A stretch of DNA of 64,000 nt from Gymnodinialimonas sp. 202GB13-11 (lineage in GTDB: Bacteria; Pseudomonadota; Alphaproteobacteria; Rhodobacterales; Rhodobacteraceae), in assembly GCF_040932485.1 (NCBI RefSeq), contig NZ_JBFRBH010000001.1:806001-870000 (forward strand), given 5' to 3'. The position numbers and the translations under genes are program-made. Below the pieces are notes generated by a model. That model searched no databases. It saw only the letters and a list, made by a program, of their open reading frames with translations, and had not been told where the DNA came from. Shown here one piece after another: positions 1 to 8,313 of the stretch (its first letter is position 1; every line of letters starts with the position of its first letter).

Positions 1-415
1 CATAATCGCTACCCGCATGTTGCACGACCGCGACGTCAAAGCATTGCTCGCAAAAAACGGCAATCCCGAAGTGGTTTTGATCACTATGGGCTCCCCCGCC
101 ACACACATTTACCGCCGCTATTTCAAAGAGTTCTTTCAGATCTCCACGGATGACATGCCGCTGGCGGAAACCCCGGGCGCGCCCGTCAACAAGGCGTGGT
201 ACAACATCCACCGCGAGGATGATTTCGTGGGTACCCGTATCGGAGATGATATCGAAAAGGACACACCGGATCTGGCGCAGAACTTCTCAGTGCAAGCCGG
301 TGGCCATACCGGTTACTTCACCGATGGTCATGTCTGGAAGGTTTTGCGCGACCAAATCGGCTTTCGCCTGTTCCCATCGCAATTCATGACGGAGCGCCGT
401 GAAGCGGCGGAGTGA
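1..415 (+). CDS. C-terminal part of a probable alpha/beta-fold hydrolase (5' truncated)
   Basis: The open frame runs in from the left edge, so the internal ATG at 17 is probably not the start. About 130 C-terminal residues are present. A strand-like segment ending in GSPATHIY, an Asp in REDDFVG and a His in QAGGHTGYF are spaced as the late acid and His of a Ser-His-Asp triad; the nucleophile would lie outside the window. This resembles lipase/esterase-type C-termini, but the family is inferred from pattern only. The stop lies about 95 bases before the stop of the convergent znuA, so it is not part of the zinc locus. Confidence 0.5.
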   Translation, partial: IIATRMLHDRDVKALLAKNGNPEVVLITMGSPATHIYRRYFKEFFQISTDDMPLAETPGAPVNKAWYNIHREDDFVGTRIGDDIEKDTPDLAQNFSVQAGGHTGYFTDGHVWKVLRDQIGFRLFPSQFMTERREAAE

Positions 416-509
416 TCCGCCGCCTATGACTTCATGATCGCCACCGGACCCGCAAGAACTCAGCGTTGTATGGACGAAGCCATGCATCCGCTCCACGACC
501 GTCCTTCGC

Positions 510-1679
510 TCAGCCACACTCCGCCAGGGTGGTCGCCATGTTGTGAATAAGCTGCGGGTAGAGCGTCGCGCCCAGTGCCAGCTCTGCGCCAATCGGGTCG
601 ATCACCGCTGTGCCAGCTTCGGTGCCATCCAGAACCGTTTCGATCAGGCCGGGGTTGAATTGCGGCTCCGCCAGGACGCAGTCGATGCCTTCATCCCGAA
701 TGCGCCCTTGAATCTCAGCCAGACGTGCCGGGCTTGGGTCCGTCGCGTCACCGAGTGAGATCGCGCCCGCAGCGCTCAGGCCAAAATCGTTCTCGAAGTA
801 CTGATAGGCGTCATGGAAGACGATGAATTGCTTGTCCTGCACCGGCTCAAGAATGCCCGAGACGTCTGCGATCAGCGCCGCAAGCTCCGCCTGTCCTTCG
901 ACCGCATTCGCAAAGTAGGTGCTGGCATTCTCCGGATCAGCCGCCGAAAGCTGTGCTGCGATGATCGGCAGCCACGCGCTGGCGTTTTGTGGCGAGAGCC
1001 ATGCATGGGGATCAAACGCGCCATGGTCGTGGCCTTCATGGCCATGCGCATCTGCGTGCTCTTCATGGTCATGATCTTCGTGCCCATGCTCATCGTGCCC
1101 GTGCTCCTCGTGCTCGTGGCCGTCTTCTTCGCCATGCTCTTCGTGCTCGTGTTCCTCGTGGTCATGATCGCCGTCCTCGGCATGCTCCTCATGATCATGC
1201 TCCTCGTGATCATGGTCATGGTCGCCATGCCCATCTTCCTCGGCATGTTCTTCATGATCATGGTCCTCATGATCGCCATGATCGCCTTGATCGTCCTCGT
1301 CCCCATGAACATGCGCTTCAAACAGCGCGCCTTCACGGAACTCCAACGCGACCGTGCCTTCCGCCCCCAAAAGCTCCGTCACCGCAGCCCCCTCGGCCAA
1401 CGTCTCCACCGCATCTTCCATCCATGGCGTCAGCCCCTCACCGATCCAGAACACCAGATCAGCCTCCTGCAGTGCGCGCGCCTCCGATGGGCGAAGGTTG
1501 TATTCATGGGGCGAAGCGCCCGCCGGAATCACCAGTTCAGGCTCCCCCACACCTTCCATCACGCGGGCCACCAGCGAATGCACCGGCGCAATATCGACGG
1601 CAACGTTCGGCACATCAGCCATCGCCGTGCCCCCCATCAACATGGCCCCGACCGACAGTGAAACGCGCATTCTGGACAT
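510..1679 (-). CDS. znuA: Zinc ABC transporter periplasmic binding protein ZnuA with very long His-rich loop
   Basis: Captures Zn(II) in the periplasm and delivers it to ZnuB/ZnuC. From the ATG at 1679 (389 aa; GAGGTG just upstream) there is a signal peptide ending near TAMA-DV, then the cluster A-I metal-binding fold with VDIAPVHSLVARV and PAGASPHEY. Residues about 123-219 form a charged His/Asp/Glu loop with roughly 32 histidines, far longer than the usual ZnuA loop. After the loop, FDPHAWLSP and IVFHDAYQYF hold further metal-ligand histidines. An upstream in-frame ATG at 1748 would overlap zur and the operator and lacks a good ribosome site. It is divergent from zur-znuCB, with Zur-like sites in the gap. 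Confidence 0.95.
   Translation of the reverse strand: MSRMRVSLSVGAMLMGGTAMADVPNVAVDIAPVHSLVARVMEGVGEPELVIPAGASPHEYNLRPSEARALQEADLVFWIGEGLTPWMEDAVETLAEGAAVTELLGAEGTVALEFREGALFEAHVHGDEDDQGDHGDHEDHDHEEHAEEDGHGDHDHDHEEHDHEEHAEDGDHDHEEHEHEEHGEEDGHEHEEHGHDEHGHEDHDHEEHADAHGHEGHDHGAFDPHAWLSPQNASAWLPIIAAQLSAADPENASTYFANAVEGQAELAALIADVSGILEPVQDKQFIVFHDAYQYFENDFGLSAAGAISLGDATDPSPARLAEIQGRIRDEGIDCVLAEPQFNPGLIETVLDGTEAGTAVIDPIGAELALGATLYPQLIHNMATTLAECG
1020..1319 (-). repeat. His/Asp/Glu-codon low-complexity repeat inside znuA
   Basis: Imperfect short repeats built on CAT/CAC, GAT/GAC and GAG/GAA codons (words such as DHDHEEH and EEHGHDEH recur) encode the ZnuA metal-binding loop. The repetition gives long spurious open frames on the other strands. 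Confidence 0.85.
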
Positions 1680-1692
1680 AGGACACCTCATG

Positions 1693-1710
1693 TGATTGTA
1701 TAACATTTCA
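1693..1710. promoter_or_regulatory. Candidate Zur box 1 (znuA side)
   Basis: TGATTGTATAACATTTCA. Its reverse complement begins TGAAATGTTATACAAT, close to the known proteobacterial Zur consensus (GAAATGTTATA followed by a partly symmetric half). It lies 14 bases upstream of the znuA start codon, so zinc-loaded Zur bound here should repress znuA. Confidence 0.65.
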
Positions 1711-1722
1711 CACCGGATAAAC

Positions 1723-1740
1723 GATACACTATAACATGAC
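1723..1740. promoter_or_regulatory. Candidate Zur box 2 (overlapping the zur start codon)
   Basis: GATACACTATAACATGAC shares the core TATAACAT with the first box at a 30-base offset, about three helical turns. It includes the ATG of zur (1736-1738), so binding would autorepress zur-znuCB. Confidence 0.55.
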
Positions 1741-2233
1741 AAGCCCATCCTCCGCCCCCATCGGTTTCGAACAGCACGACCATGGTGCCTGCGTCAGCGA
1801 CGCATTGGCCGCCGCTGATGCGCGCTGTGCGGCTGAGGGACTGCGGCTAACGCCCGTGCGCCGTAAGGTGCTGGAATTGCTTCTGAAGGAGCATCGAGCC
1901 CTTGGCGCCTACGCGATCCTTGATCTGCTGCGTGATGCAGGGTTTGGCTCACAACCACCCGTCGCCTACCGCGCGCTCGATTTCCTGTCTGAACACGGCT
2001 TCGTTCACAAAATCGAACGCCTCAACGCTTTCGTCGCCTGCGCCCACCCCAACGACGCCCATTCCCCCGCCTTCATGATCTGCCGCGCCTGTGACGCCGT
2101 GGCGGAGGCGCAATCAACGCCCGCCAAAGGCACTCTGGGGGAGGCCGCCAAAGCCGCTGGCTTCCAAATCGAAAAGACGGTGGTGGAAGCCGAAGGCCTG
2201 TGCCCCGCATGTGTCGAGAAGCCCGACGAATGA
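1736..2233 (+). CDS. zur: Zinc uptake regulator Zur (Fur family)
   Basis: 165-residue Fur-family repressor. It has an N-terminal winged helix (LRLTPVRRKVLELLL, then PVAYRALDFLSEHGFVHKIERLNAF) and a C-terminal dimer domain with CAHPNDAHSPAF. Two cysteine pairs, CRAC and CPAC near the C-terminus, form the structural zinc site typical of Zur. The DHGAC segment near the N-terminus adds further potential ligands. It is first in zur-znuC-znuB and divergent from znuA; its stop overlaps the znuC start (ATGA). Location and Cys pattern favour Zur over Fur, PerR or Irr. Confidence 0.93.
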   Translation: MTSPSSAPIGFEQHDHGACVSDALAAADARCAAEGLRLTPVRRKVLELLLKEHRALGAYAILDLLRDAGFGSQPPVAYRALDFLSEHGFVHKIERLNAFVACAHPNDAHSPAFMICRACDAVAEAQSTPAKGTLGEAAKAAGFQIEKTVVEAEGLCPACVEKPDE

Positions 2234-2976
2234 GCCTTCTGACCGCCAACAACGTCACCGTCGCCTACGGCGCGAATACCGTGCTCTCGCGCGTCGATCT
2301 GCATGTGGATGCCGGCGAAATCGTGACTATCGTCGGCCCCAATGGCTCGGGCAAGACCAGCCTTTTGCGCGCCGTCATCGGCGCAGTACAACCCGCATCA
2401 GGCACCATCACGCGGCAAAAGGGCCTGAAAATCGGCTATGTCCCGCAAAAGCTGCACATTGACCCGACGCTTCCCATCACGGTCGAGCGCTTCATGCGAC
2501 TGACCGATCGCGCGACGCGCGCGACCTGCCAGAAAGCGCTCGACAGGGCAGGGGCGCCCGACCTGCTGCACCGGCAGATGTCACGCCTTTCTGGCGGGCA
2601 GTTCCAGCGTGTTCTGCTGGCCCGCGCCCTTATCAATTCGCCCGACCTTCTGCTGCTCGATGAAGCCACCCAAGGCCTCGACCAACCCGGATCCGCTGCG
2701 TTCTATCAACAGATCGAGGCCGTCCGGCAGGAAACCGGCTGTGCCATCATCATGATCAGTCACGAACTTCATGTGGTGATGAGCGCGTCTGACCGTGTCA
2801 TCTGCCTCAACGGACATGTCTGCTGCGAAGGGACGCCCGCTGTTGTGGCCTCCGCTCCCGAATACCGTGCCCTCTTTGGCACCGGAACCGGCGGGGCCTT
2901 CGCGCTATACCAGCACGATCATGATCACCACCACCATGATCACGATCACGACCATACCAACGAGGCGGCCGAGTAA
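2230..2976 (+). CDS. znuC: Zinc ABC transporter ATPase ZnuC with His-rich tail
   Basis: 248-residue cytoplasmic ATPase driving zinc import through ZnuB. Walker A is GPNGSGKT, the signature is LSGGQ, Walker B is LLLLDEA and the switch His is in MISHELH. The C-terminus ends in a His/Asp string (residues about 232-243), which is usual in ZnuC and may bind zinc or act as a sensor. The ATG at 2230 overlaps the zur TGA, so translation is coupled; a further upstream in-frame ATG lies inside zur and is less likely. Confidence 0.95.
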   Translation: MSLLTANNVTVAYGANTVLSRVDLHVDAGEIVTIVGPNGSGKTSLLRAVIGAVQPASGTITRQKGLKIGYVPQKLHIDPTLPITVERFMRLTDRATRATCQKALDRAGAPDLLHRQMSRLSGGQFQRVLLARALINSPDLLLLDEATQGLDQPGSAAFYQQIEAVRQETGCAIIMISHELHVVMSASDRVICLNGHVCCEGTPAVVASAPEYRALFGTGTGGAFALYQHDHDHHHHDHDHDHTNEAAE

Positions 2977-3821
2977 TGCTTGACGATTTCATGGCCCGCG
3001 CGACGATCGCGGGCATCGGCGTTGCCTTGGCTGCGGCCCCGCTGGGCTGCTTTGTCGTATGGCGGCGCATGGCCTATTTTGGCGATGCCACCGCCCACGC
3101 CGCCATCCTTGGCGTGGCCTTGGCGCTGGCGTTGGAAATCTCGGTCTTTGCCGGATCGGCTGCCGTGGCCCTCGCCATGGCGCTGACCGTGACGCTGCTC
3201 ACCCGACGCGGCTACGCGATGGACACGCTTCTCGGCGTTCTCGCCCATTCCGCTTTGGCCTTCGGGCTGGTGGCCGTGTCGTTCCTGCAAGGAGTGCGCA
3301 TCGACCTGATGGCCTATCTGTTTGGCGACATCCTCGCCGTATCCCATTGTGATCGTGAGGATTTTCGTGAGATTGGCCTTCAGGCCCTCGGGCGCTGCGA
3401 CCTCGGCATCATCTGGGCGGGCGGCGCCCTTGTTGTGGCCCTGCTGGTCTGGCGCTGGCGCCCGCTTCTGACCGCCACGCTGAACGAAGAACTCGCCTAT
3501 GCCAGCGGCATCGCCCCTCGGCGGGAGCAGTTGATCCTAACCCTCGCGCTGGCCATCACCGTCGCCGTTGCGATCAAGGTTGTGGGCGCGCTTCTTATCG
3601 CCGCCATGCTGATCATCCCCGCCGCCGCCGCACGCGGCTTGGCACGCACGCCCGAGGCTATGGCGTTGATTGCGGCAGCCATTGGCACGCTGTCTGTGGT
3701 GGCTGGCCTGCAAGGCGCATTGGTTTTCGATACCCCCGCAGGCCCATCCATCGTATGTGTCGCCGCGCTCCTCTTCGCGCTTCTCAGCCTGTTCAATTGG
3801 CGTGGGCAGGGCAGGGCGTAG
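2976..3821 (+). CDS. znuB: Zinc ABC transporter permease ZnuB
   Basis: 281-residue ABC-3 family inner-membrane protein with seven to nine hydrophobic segments and the family block AYFGDATAHAAILGVAL near residue 35. It starts by TAATG overlap with znuC. It forms the channel for zinc delivered by ZnuA. A 7-bp hairpin follows the stop. Confidence 0.94.
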   Translation: MLDDFMARATIAGIGVALAAAPLGCFVVWRRMAYFGDATAHAAILGVALALALEISVFAGSAAVALAMALTVTLLTRRGYAMDTLLGVLAHSALAFGLVAVSFLQGVRIDLMAYLFGDILAVSHCDREDFREIGLQALGRCDLGIIWAGGALVVALLVWRWRPLLTATLNEELAYASGIAPRREQLILTLALAITVAVAIKVVGALLIAAMLIIPAAAARGLARTPEAMALIAAAIGTLSVVAGLQGALVFDTPAGPSIVCVAALLFALLSLFNWRGQGRA

Positions 3822-3831
3822 GTCTCCGCCA

Positions 3832-3852
3832 AAGACCCGTTCGAAGGGTCTT
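3832..3852 (+). terminator. Hairpin after znuB, weak terminator candidate
   Basis: AAGACCC and GGGTCTT form a perfect 7-bp stem with a 7-base loop, followed by C-rich rather than T-rich sequence. It may end or slow the znu transcript, but it is not a classical intrinsic terminator. Confidence 0.4.
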
Positions 3853-3886
3853 CCCCCCGCCCACTAGCGCGCCTATCGTCTCGCCC

Positions 3887-4291
3887 ATGCAAGATACCAT
3901 CGCCCTCATCACCCGCTACTACGCCGCGTTCAATGCCTCCGACACCGAGGCCATGATCGCCTGTCTCGCCCCGGACGTCGCCCATCACGTCAACGAAGGC
4001 GCAATCCGCGTGGGCCACGACGCCTTCCGCGCCTTCTGTGCCCATATGGACCACTGCTACTCGGAAAACCTGACCGACATCGTCGTTATGGCGTCCGAAG
4101 ATGGCTTCCGTGCAGCGGCGGAGTTCATGGTGAACGGCACCTATCTGCAGACCGACGAGGGTCTGCCCGAGGCGCGCGGCCAAACCTACTGCCTGCCTGC
4201 CGGCGGCTTCTTCAGCGTCGAAAACGGCCAGATCACCCGTGTTGTGACGTACTACAACCTCGCCGACTGGACTGCCCAGGTCAGCGCATGA
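3887..4291 (+). CDS. Ketosteroid-isomerase-related (SnoaL/NTF2-like) protein
   Basis: 134 residues with the NTF2-like cone fold pattern: an N-terminal helix (IALITRYYAAFNASDTEAM), then LAPDVAHHVNEGAIRVGHDAF, FMVNGTYLQTDEG and a final strand VENGQITRVVTYYNLADW. This matches the ketosteroid isomerase-related group; the substrate is unknown. The ATG at 3887 is chosen because the fold begins there; the open frame upstream is compositionally unlike protein. Its stop overlaps the next start (ATGA), making a translationally coupled trio with the acetyltransferase and the amidase. Confidence 0.82.
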   Translation: MQDTIALITRYYAAFNASDTEAMIACLAPDVAHHVNEGAIRVGHDAFRAFCAHMDHCYSENLTDIVVMASEDGFRAAAEFMVNGTYLQTDEGLPEARGQTYCLPAGGFFSVENGQITRVVTYYNLADWTAQVSA

Positions 4292-4878
4292 CCCTCACGC
4301 TGCGCACCTTTCGCGGGGCGGACACGGCAGAGGTCATCGAAGATCTTGCGCGCCTGCGGATCGAGGTCTTCCGCGACTGGCCTTACCTCTACGACGGCGA
4401 TCTGGATTATGAGCGCCGCTATCTCGCCGACTATACCACCGGAAAAGCCCTCGTCGTGGCGGCTTTTGAGGGCGAAACCATGGTTGGGGCATCTACAGGT
4501 ATGCCACTTATGGAACACGCCGACGACTTATCCACAGCATTCACGGGAACGTCGTTCGATCCCGATACCTTGTTTTATTGTGCGGAATCCGTGCTTCTGG
4601 GAAAGGCTAGAGGGCAGGGCATCTACCACCAATTCTTTGCGGCGCGCGAAGCCCACGCCCAAGCGGCAGGTTTCACATATGCCACTTTCTGCGGCGTAAC
4701 CCGTCCTGATACACATCCCGCTCGTCCAAATGGCAACAAACCGCTCGATCCCGTCTGGAAACACTTCGGATACACCCCCGTGCAAGGCGCAATCGGCCAT
4801 CTCAGCTGGCGCGATATCGGAGATACGCGGGAAACCACCAAACCCCTCCAATTCTGGATCAAAAAGCTATGCGCATAG
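4288..4878 (+). CDS. GNAT-family N-acetyltransferase
   Basis: 196 residues. An N-terminal strand/helix (LARLRIEVFRDWPYLYDGD), a strand at ALVVAAFEGETMVGAS and the acyl-CoA region LLGKARGQGIYHQFFAAREAHAQ fit a GNAT fold, the R-G-Q-G motif marking the pyrophosphate loop. The substrate cannot be read. It sits between an NTF2-like protein and a nitrilase-family amidase with overlapping ends on both sides, suggesting that all three act on one small nitrogenous compound. Confidence 0.85.
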   Translation: MTLTLRTFRGADTAEVIEDLARLRIEVFRDWPYLYDGDLDYERRYLADYTTGKALVVAAFEGETMVGASTGMPLMEHADDLSTAFTGTSFDPDTLFYCAESVLLGKARGQGIYHQFFAAREAHAQAAGFTYATFCGVTRPDTHPARPNGNKPLDPVWKHFGYTPVQGAIGHLSWRDIGDTRETTKPLQFWIKKLCA

Positions 4879-5735
4879 CCACCGCCGCCTATTCCTTGGA
4901 TCCCTTTCAGAAGTGGGAGGATTACGCCGCCAAGCAGATCCATTGGGTCCGCGAAGCCGCAGGGGCAGGGGCTGACCTTCTGGTCTTCCCTGAATACGCC
5001 CGCATGGAGCTCGCAACCCTCCAAAACGCCGCCGGTGAACTGGAGCCCTCTCTCCACGCCGCCTCCGACCTCGCACAGGACGCCGACCACCTCATGGCCG
5101 ATCTGGCCCAAGGTTACGGCGTCCACATCCTCTGCCCCTCGGGTCCCGTATTCGACGAAGACCGCGACCGCCCCGTCAACCGCGCGTGGTTCGTCGGGCC
5201 GGACGGGTTCATCGACTACACCGACAAGCAGGTCATGACCCGGTTCGAGCGCGAGCAATGGAACGTTGTCCCTGGAGATCCTTTGCAGGTCATCGAGACC
5301 CCCCTCGGCAAGATCGGCGTCCTGGTCTGCTACGACGCTGAATTCCCCCTCCTCGGCCGCCGTCTCACCGAACAGGGCGCCGAAATTCTGCTCTGCCCCT
5401 CCTGCACCGACAGCGAAGCAGGCTACAACCGCGTCCGTATCGGGGCCCAGGCCCGCGCGCTCGAAGGGCAATGCGTCACCGTCCAATCCCCCACCGTGGG
5501 CGACGCCAAATGGTCTCCCGCAGTCGATGAAAATGTAGGGGCCGCAGGCATTTACGGCCCGCCCGACCTCGGCTTTCCCGACGATGGCATTCTCGCCCAA
5601 GGCGCGCTCAACGAACCCGGCTGGGTCCTCGCCGACATCGACCTCGCCGCCATCCACAAGGTCCGCACCGAAGGCCACGTCTTCAACCACGCCCACTGGC
5701 CCGAATCCCACATCGCAGCGTCACAAAGCGACTAA
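4869..5735 (+). CDS. Nitrilase-superfamily carbon-nitrogen hydrolase
   Basis: 288-residue cytoplasmic amidase or related C-N hydrolase. The catalytic triad is visible: Glu42 in FPEYA, Lys120 in YTDKQVM and Cys154 in VCYDAEFP. Length and spacing are normal for an amidohydrolase of this family rather than an aliphatic nitrilase. The start overlaps the acetyltransferase gene by 10 bases. The substrate is unknown; the neighbours suggest hydrolysis of an amide in the same pathway. Confidence 0.9.
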   Translation: MRIATAAYSLDPFQKWEDYAAKQIHWVREAAGAGADLLVFPEYARMELATLQNAAGELEPSLHAASDLAQDADHLMADLAQGYGVHILCPSGPVFDEDRDRPVNRAWFVGPDGFIDYTDKQVMTRFEREQWNVVPGDPLQVIETPLGKIGVLVCYDAEFPLLGRRLTEQGAEILLCPSCTDSEAGYNRVRIGAQARALEGQCVTVQSPTVGDAKWSPAVDENVGAAGIYGPPDLGFPDDGILAQGALNEPGWVLADIDLAAIHKVRTEGHVFNHAHWPESHIAASQSD

Positions 5736-5822
5736 ACCCCGATTTCCCTTGAAACCCTGCACCTTTAGGCGCATTTACCCGGCATCAAGCCCCACCTACG
5801 GGGCGCAACTTATGGAGTGACC

Positions 5823-6041
5823 ATGGCCAAGGAAGAGATGCTCGAATTTCCTGGTGTCGTGAAGGAACTCCTGCCAAACGCGACATTCCGGGTCGAGCTC
5901 GAAAACGGCCATGAAATCATCGCACATACGGCAGGCAAGATGCGCAAAAACCGCATCCGGGTTCTGGCAGGCGACAAAGTTCAGGTGGAAATGACCCCCT
6001 ACGACCTGACGAAGGGTCGTATCAACTACCGCTTCAAGTGA
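5823..6041 (+). CDS. infA: Translation initiation factor IF-1
   Basis: 72 residues, the normal length, with the S1/OB-fold core ([20 protein letters not shown], then [20 protein letters not shown] and [13 protein letters not shown]). It binds the 30S A site with IF-2 and IF-3. The ATG at 5823 is preceded by GGAG five bases upstream; a GTG two codons earlier is less likely. The next gene starts within its stop codon. Confidence 0.98.
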   Translation: MAKEEMLEFPGVVKELLPNATFRVELENGHEIIAHTAGKMRKNRIRVLAGDKVQVEMTPYDLTKGRINYRFK

Positions 6042-6595
6042 CCGAACGCACGATCACGACCCCCGCCGAGATCTCGGACGGGGTGCGTGCCTTTGCGGCG
6101 ACCCTGGGCGATGGGGAGGCGCAGTTCGTCCCCGTCCAACCCGCTGAGAACGCAATAGAAGATCAGCCCTTCTACAACGTCATCGTCGCAGGTGACGGCG
6201 CAAAGCCCGTCTTCGGTTGGCTGATTTGGGAGCTCACCGGCTACTGGCTGGAAGCCCAACGCCACGCGGTCCTCGAAACCGCCGAGGGCCTCAAAGACAT
6301 CACGCCCCCCATCGACAACGAGGCCCAAATCCTCTTCGTCCGCGATAGCGGCTGGGAATTCGACTACCTCAACCCCCAACCGCTCAGAAAACCCGCGCGC
6401 CACCTGCTGACCGAGGATCGCGACGTCCGCCAATGGGCGAAGCTGGCCGATGATTTCGACATGTTCAAATTCCGCCACACCGTCTTCAAAGGCGACAAGT
6501 CGGAATTCGTGATCCCCGAAGGCAAAGACCACCGCCGCATGGAACGCCTCCAGCGCGACTACAACGCTGCCGCCCGCGTGGCACTCGCGAAATGA
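6038..6595 (+). CDS. Unrecognised conserved-looking soluble protein
   Basis: 185 residues with no signal peptide or membrane span. The GTG start is fused to the infA stop (GTGA) and its own stop overlaps maf (ATGA), so it is translated within the infA-maf-rng operon. It is rich in aromatic residues ([33 protein letters not shown]) and ends in a charged helix with [19 protein letters not shown] do not recognise the family. Position and codon use indicate a real gene; its link to translation, RNA or nucleotide quality control is only by association. Confidence 0.75.
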   Translation: MTERTITTPAEISDGVRAFAATLGDGEAQFVPVQPAENAIEDQPFYNVIVAGDGAKPVFGWLIWELTGYWLEAQRHAVLETAEGLKDITPPIDNEAQILFVRDSGWEFDYLNPQPLRKPARHLLTEDRDVRQWAKLADDFDMFKFRHTVFKGDKSEFVIPEGKDHRRMERLQRDYNAAARVALAK

Positions 6596-7164
6596 AGCTG
6601 ATCCTCGGCTCCGGCAGCCCGCGTCGCCTTGAACTCCTCGCCGTCCTCGGCCTTGAACCGGCCGAGATCCGCCCCCCGGACATCAACGAAGACCCGCGCC
6701 CGCAGGAACTCCCGCGCCCTTACGTCGAACGCATGGCCCGCGAAAAGGCGCAAGCCATTCCCTGCGCAGAAGACGAAGTCGTCCTCGCCGCTGACACCAC
6801 CGTCGCCGTCGGCCGCCGCATCCTCGGCAAACCCGAAAACGTGGAGGAGGCCCGCGCGTTCCTCGACCTGCTTGGCGGCCGTCGCCACCGCGTCTACACT
6901 GCCATCGCCGTGAAATCCGCCGATCACCTCCGCACCCGCGTCGTTGAATCCCGCGTCCAGATGAAGCGCCTCTCCAACACGGAACGCGAAGGCTACATCG
7001 CTACCGACGATTGGCAGGGCAAGGCGGGCGGCTATTCCATCCAAGGCCCCGCTGGCGCGTTTATCCCGTGGATCAGCGGCTCACACTCCGCCATCGTGGG
7101 CCTGCCGCTCGCCGAAACCGCAAACCTCCTGCAAAGCGCAGGCATAAAGGTGTGGACGCCATGA
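6592..7164 (+). CDS. maf: Maf-family nucleoside triphosphate pyrophosphatase
   Basis: 190 residues, typical for the family, which hydrolyses non-canonical NTPs to NMP and diphosphate. Visible motifs are GSGSPRR at residues 6-12, LAADTTV with the catalytic Asp near residue 68, a middle block [15 protein letters not shown], and [13 protein letters not shown] in the C-terminal half. Coupled on both sides by ATGA overlaps to the unrecognised gene and rng. Confidence 0.95.
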   Translation: MKLILGSGSPRRLELLAVLGLEPAEIRPPDINEDPRPQELPRPYVERMAREKAQAIPCAEDEVVLAADTTVAVGRRILGKPENVEEARAFLDLLGGRRHRVYTAIAVKSADHLRTRVVESRVQMKRLSNTEREGYIATDDWQGKAGGYSIQGPAGAFIPWISGSHSAIVGLPLAETANLLQSAGIKVWTP

Positions 7165-8198
7165 AAGGCAGAACCGTCCTCCTCGACCATATCGCAGGCC
7201 GCGAAGCCGCTGCCCTGATGGTCGATGGCAAACTCCACGATCTCCTGATTGACCCGCCCGAGGATGCGGCCCCAGGGGTTGGCGCGATCTTCTTCGCCGT
7301 AGCCGACAGACCGCTGAAAGGGCAGGGCGGCATCACCCTGCAACTGGGCGATGGACTGATCGGCTACCTCCGCCGCGCGAAAGATATCTCGCCGGGTGAT
7401 GCGTTTTTTGTGCAGGTCTCCGGCATGGCAGAGCCGGGCAAGGCGATCCCCGTCACGCCGGATCTGATCTTCAAATCCCGTTACGCCATCGTCACGCCGC
7501 ACAAACCCGGCATCAACGTCTCCCGCGCGATCCGCGACGATGATGAACGCGACCGCCTTCTCGAAATTGCCCATGATGTGATGGCGGGTGACTACGGCCT
7601 GATCCTCCGCTCCGCCGCCACAGGGGCCGACGCGCAGGCCGTGGCCGACGACATCGCCACGATGCAGGACCTCGCCGCTCAGGTTCTTGGTCACGACGAA
7701 AAAGACCCCGCCCTTCTGTGGGCGTCGGAATCTGCCCATCACCTCGCATGGCGCGATTGGGTAAACCCCGATGAAGTCGTAACCGAGGACGGCTGTTTCG
7801 AGACCCACGGCGCGCTTGAGGCGATTGATGCGGCCCTCTCTCCGTCCCAACCGCTCTCAGGCGGTGGCCACGCCTATGTTGAGGCGACCCGCGCCCTGAT
7901 CGCCGTGGATGTGAACACCGGCAAAGATCATTCCCTTGCCGCCGGGCTAAAGGCCAACCTCGCGGTGGCCCGCGACCTGCCGCGCCTTCTCCGCCTCAAG
8001 GGGCTGGGGGGGCAGATCACGCTCGACCTCGCGCCGATGCCGAAACGCGATCGCAAGCAGATCGAGGATGCCGTGAAGAAGAGCTTCCGTCAGGACGGCT
8101 CGGACGTGGTGGTCGCGGGTTGGACGCCCCTTGGCCATCTCGAGCTTACGCGCAAGCGGGATCGCCTGCCGCTGTCTCAGGTCTGGCCAAAGCAGTAG
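7161..8198 (+). CDS. rng: Short-form ribonuclease G/E-like endoribonuclease
   Basis: 345 residues against about 490 in enterobacterial RNase G. It has an S1-like region (residues about 35-110), then the RNase H-like catalytic core with VDVNTG (Asp250) and [11 protein letters not shown] (Asp289), matching the two metal-binding Asp of RNase E/G. It ends just after [14 protein letters not shown], where longer homologues continue to the Cys-x-x-Cys Zn-link and small domain; both are missing. The ATG at 7161 overlaps the maf stop; the long upstream frame is a shadow. Likely roles are rRNA and mRNA processing. Confidence 0.85.
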   Translation: MKGRTVLLDHIAGREAAALMVDGKLHDLLIDPPEDAAPGVGAIFFAVADRPLKGQGGITLQLGDGLIGYLRRAKDISPGDAFFVQVSGMAEPGKAIPVTPDLIFKSRYAIVTPHKPGINVSRAIRDDDERDRLLEIAHDVMAGDYGLILRSAATGADAQAVADDIATMQDLAAQVLGHDEKDPALLWASESAHHLAWRDWVNPDEVVTEDGCFETHGALEAIDAALSPSQPLSGGGHAYVEATRALIAVDVNTGKDHSLAAGLKANLAVARDLPRLLRLKGLGGQITLDLAPMPKRDRKQIEDAVKKSFRQDGSDVVVAGWTPLGHLELTRKRDRLPLSQVWPKQ

Positions 8199-8260
8199 GG
8201 CGGGCCTTGGCCTGCCGCGCACCAAACGCCATCAAATGCCCTGGTTCTGTGCGTAAATCG

Positions 8261-8304
8261 TGTAGTTACAAAACAACTACAGAAAAACTACAGGTTCACT
8301 ACAG
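8261..8304. repeat. Phased ACTACAG heptamers with an inverted copy
   Basis: ACTACAG occurs at 8276-8282, 8287-8293 and 8298-8304, exactly 11 bases apart, about one helical turn. TGTAGTT at 8261-8267 is the inverted partner of AACTACA at 8275-8281. The element lies between the convergent rng and transglycosylase genes and is more AT-rich than its surroundings. Confidence 0.6.
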
Positions 8305-8313
8305 CGCAAATCG

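Noticed and set aside
813-1661. Open frame of 282 codons on the plus strand with a Met/Val/Leu-rich, membrane-like product
   Set aside because: It is the antisense image of the His/Asp/Glu repeats of znuA; znuA itself has clear family motifs on the other strand.
4623-5711. 362-codon minus-strand open frame opposite the nitrilase-family gene
   Set aside because: No start site or family motif; the plus-strand gene has an intact catalytic triad.
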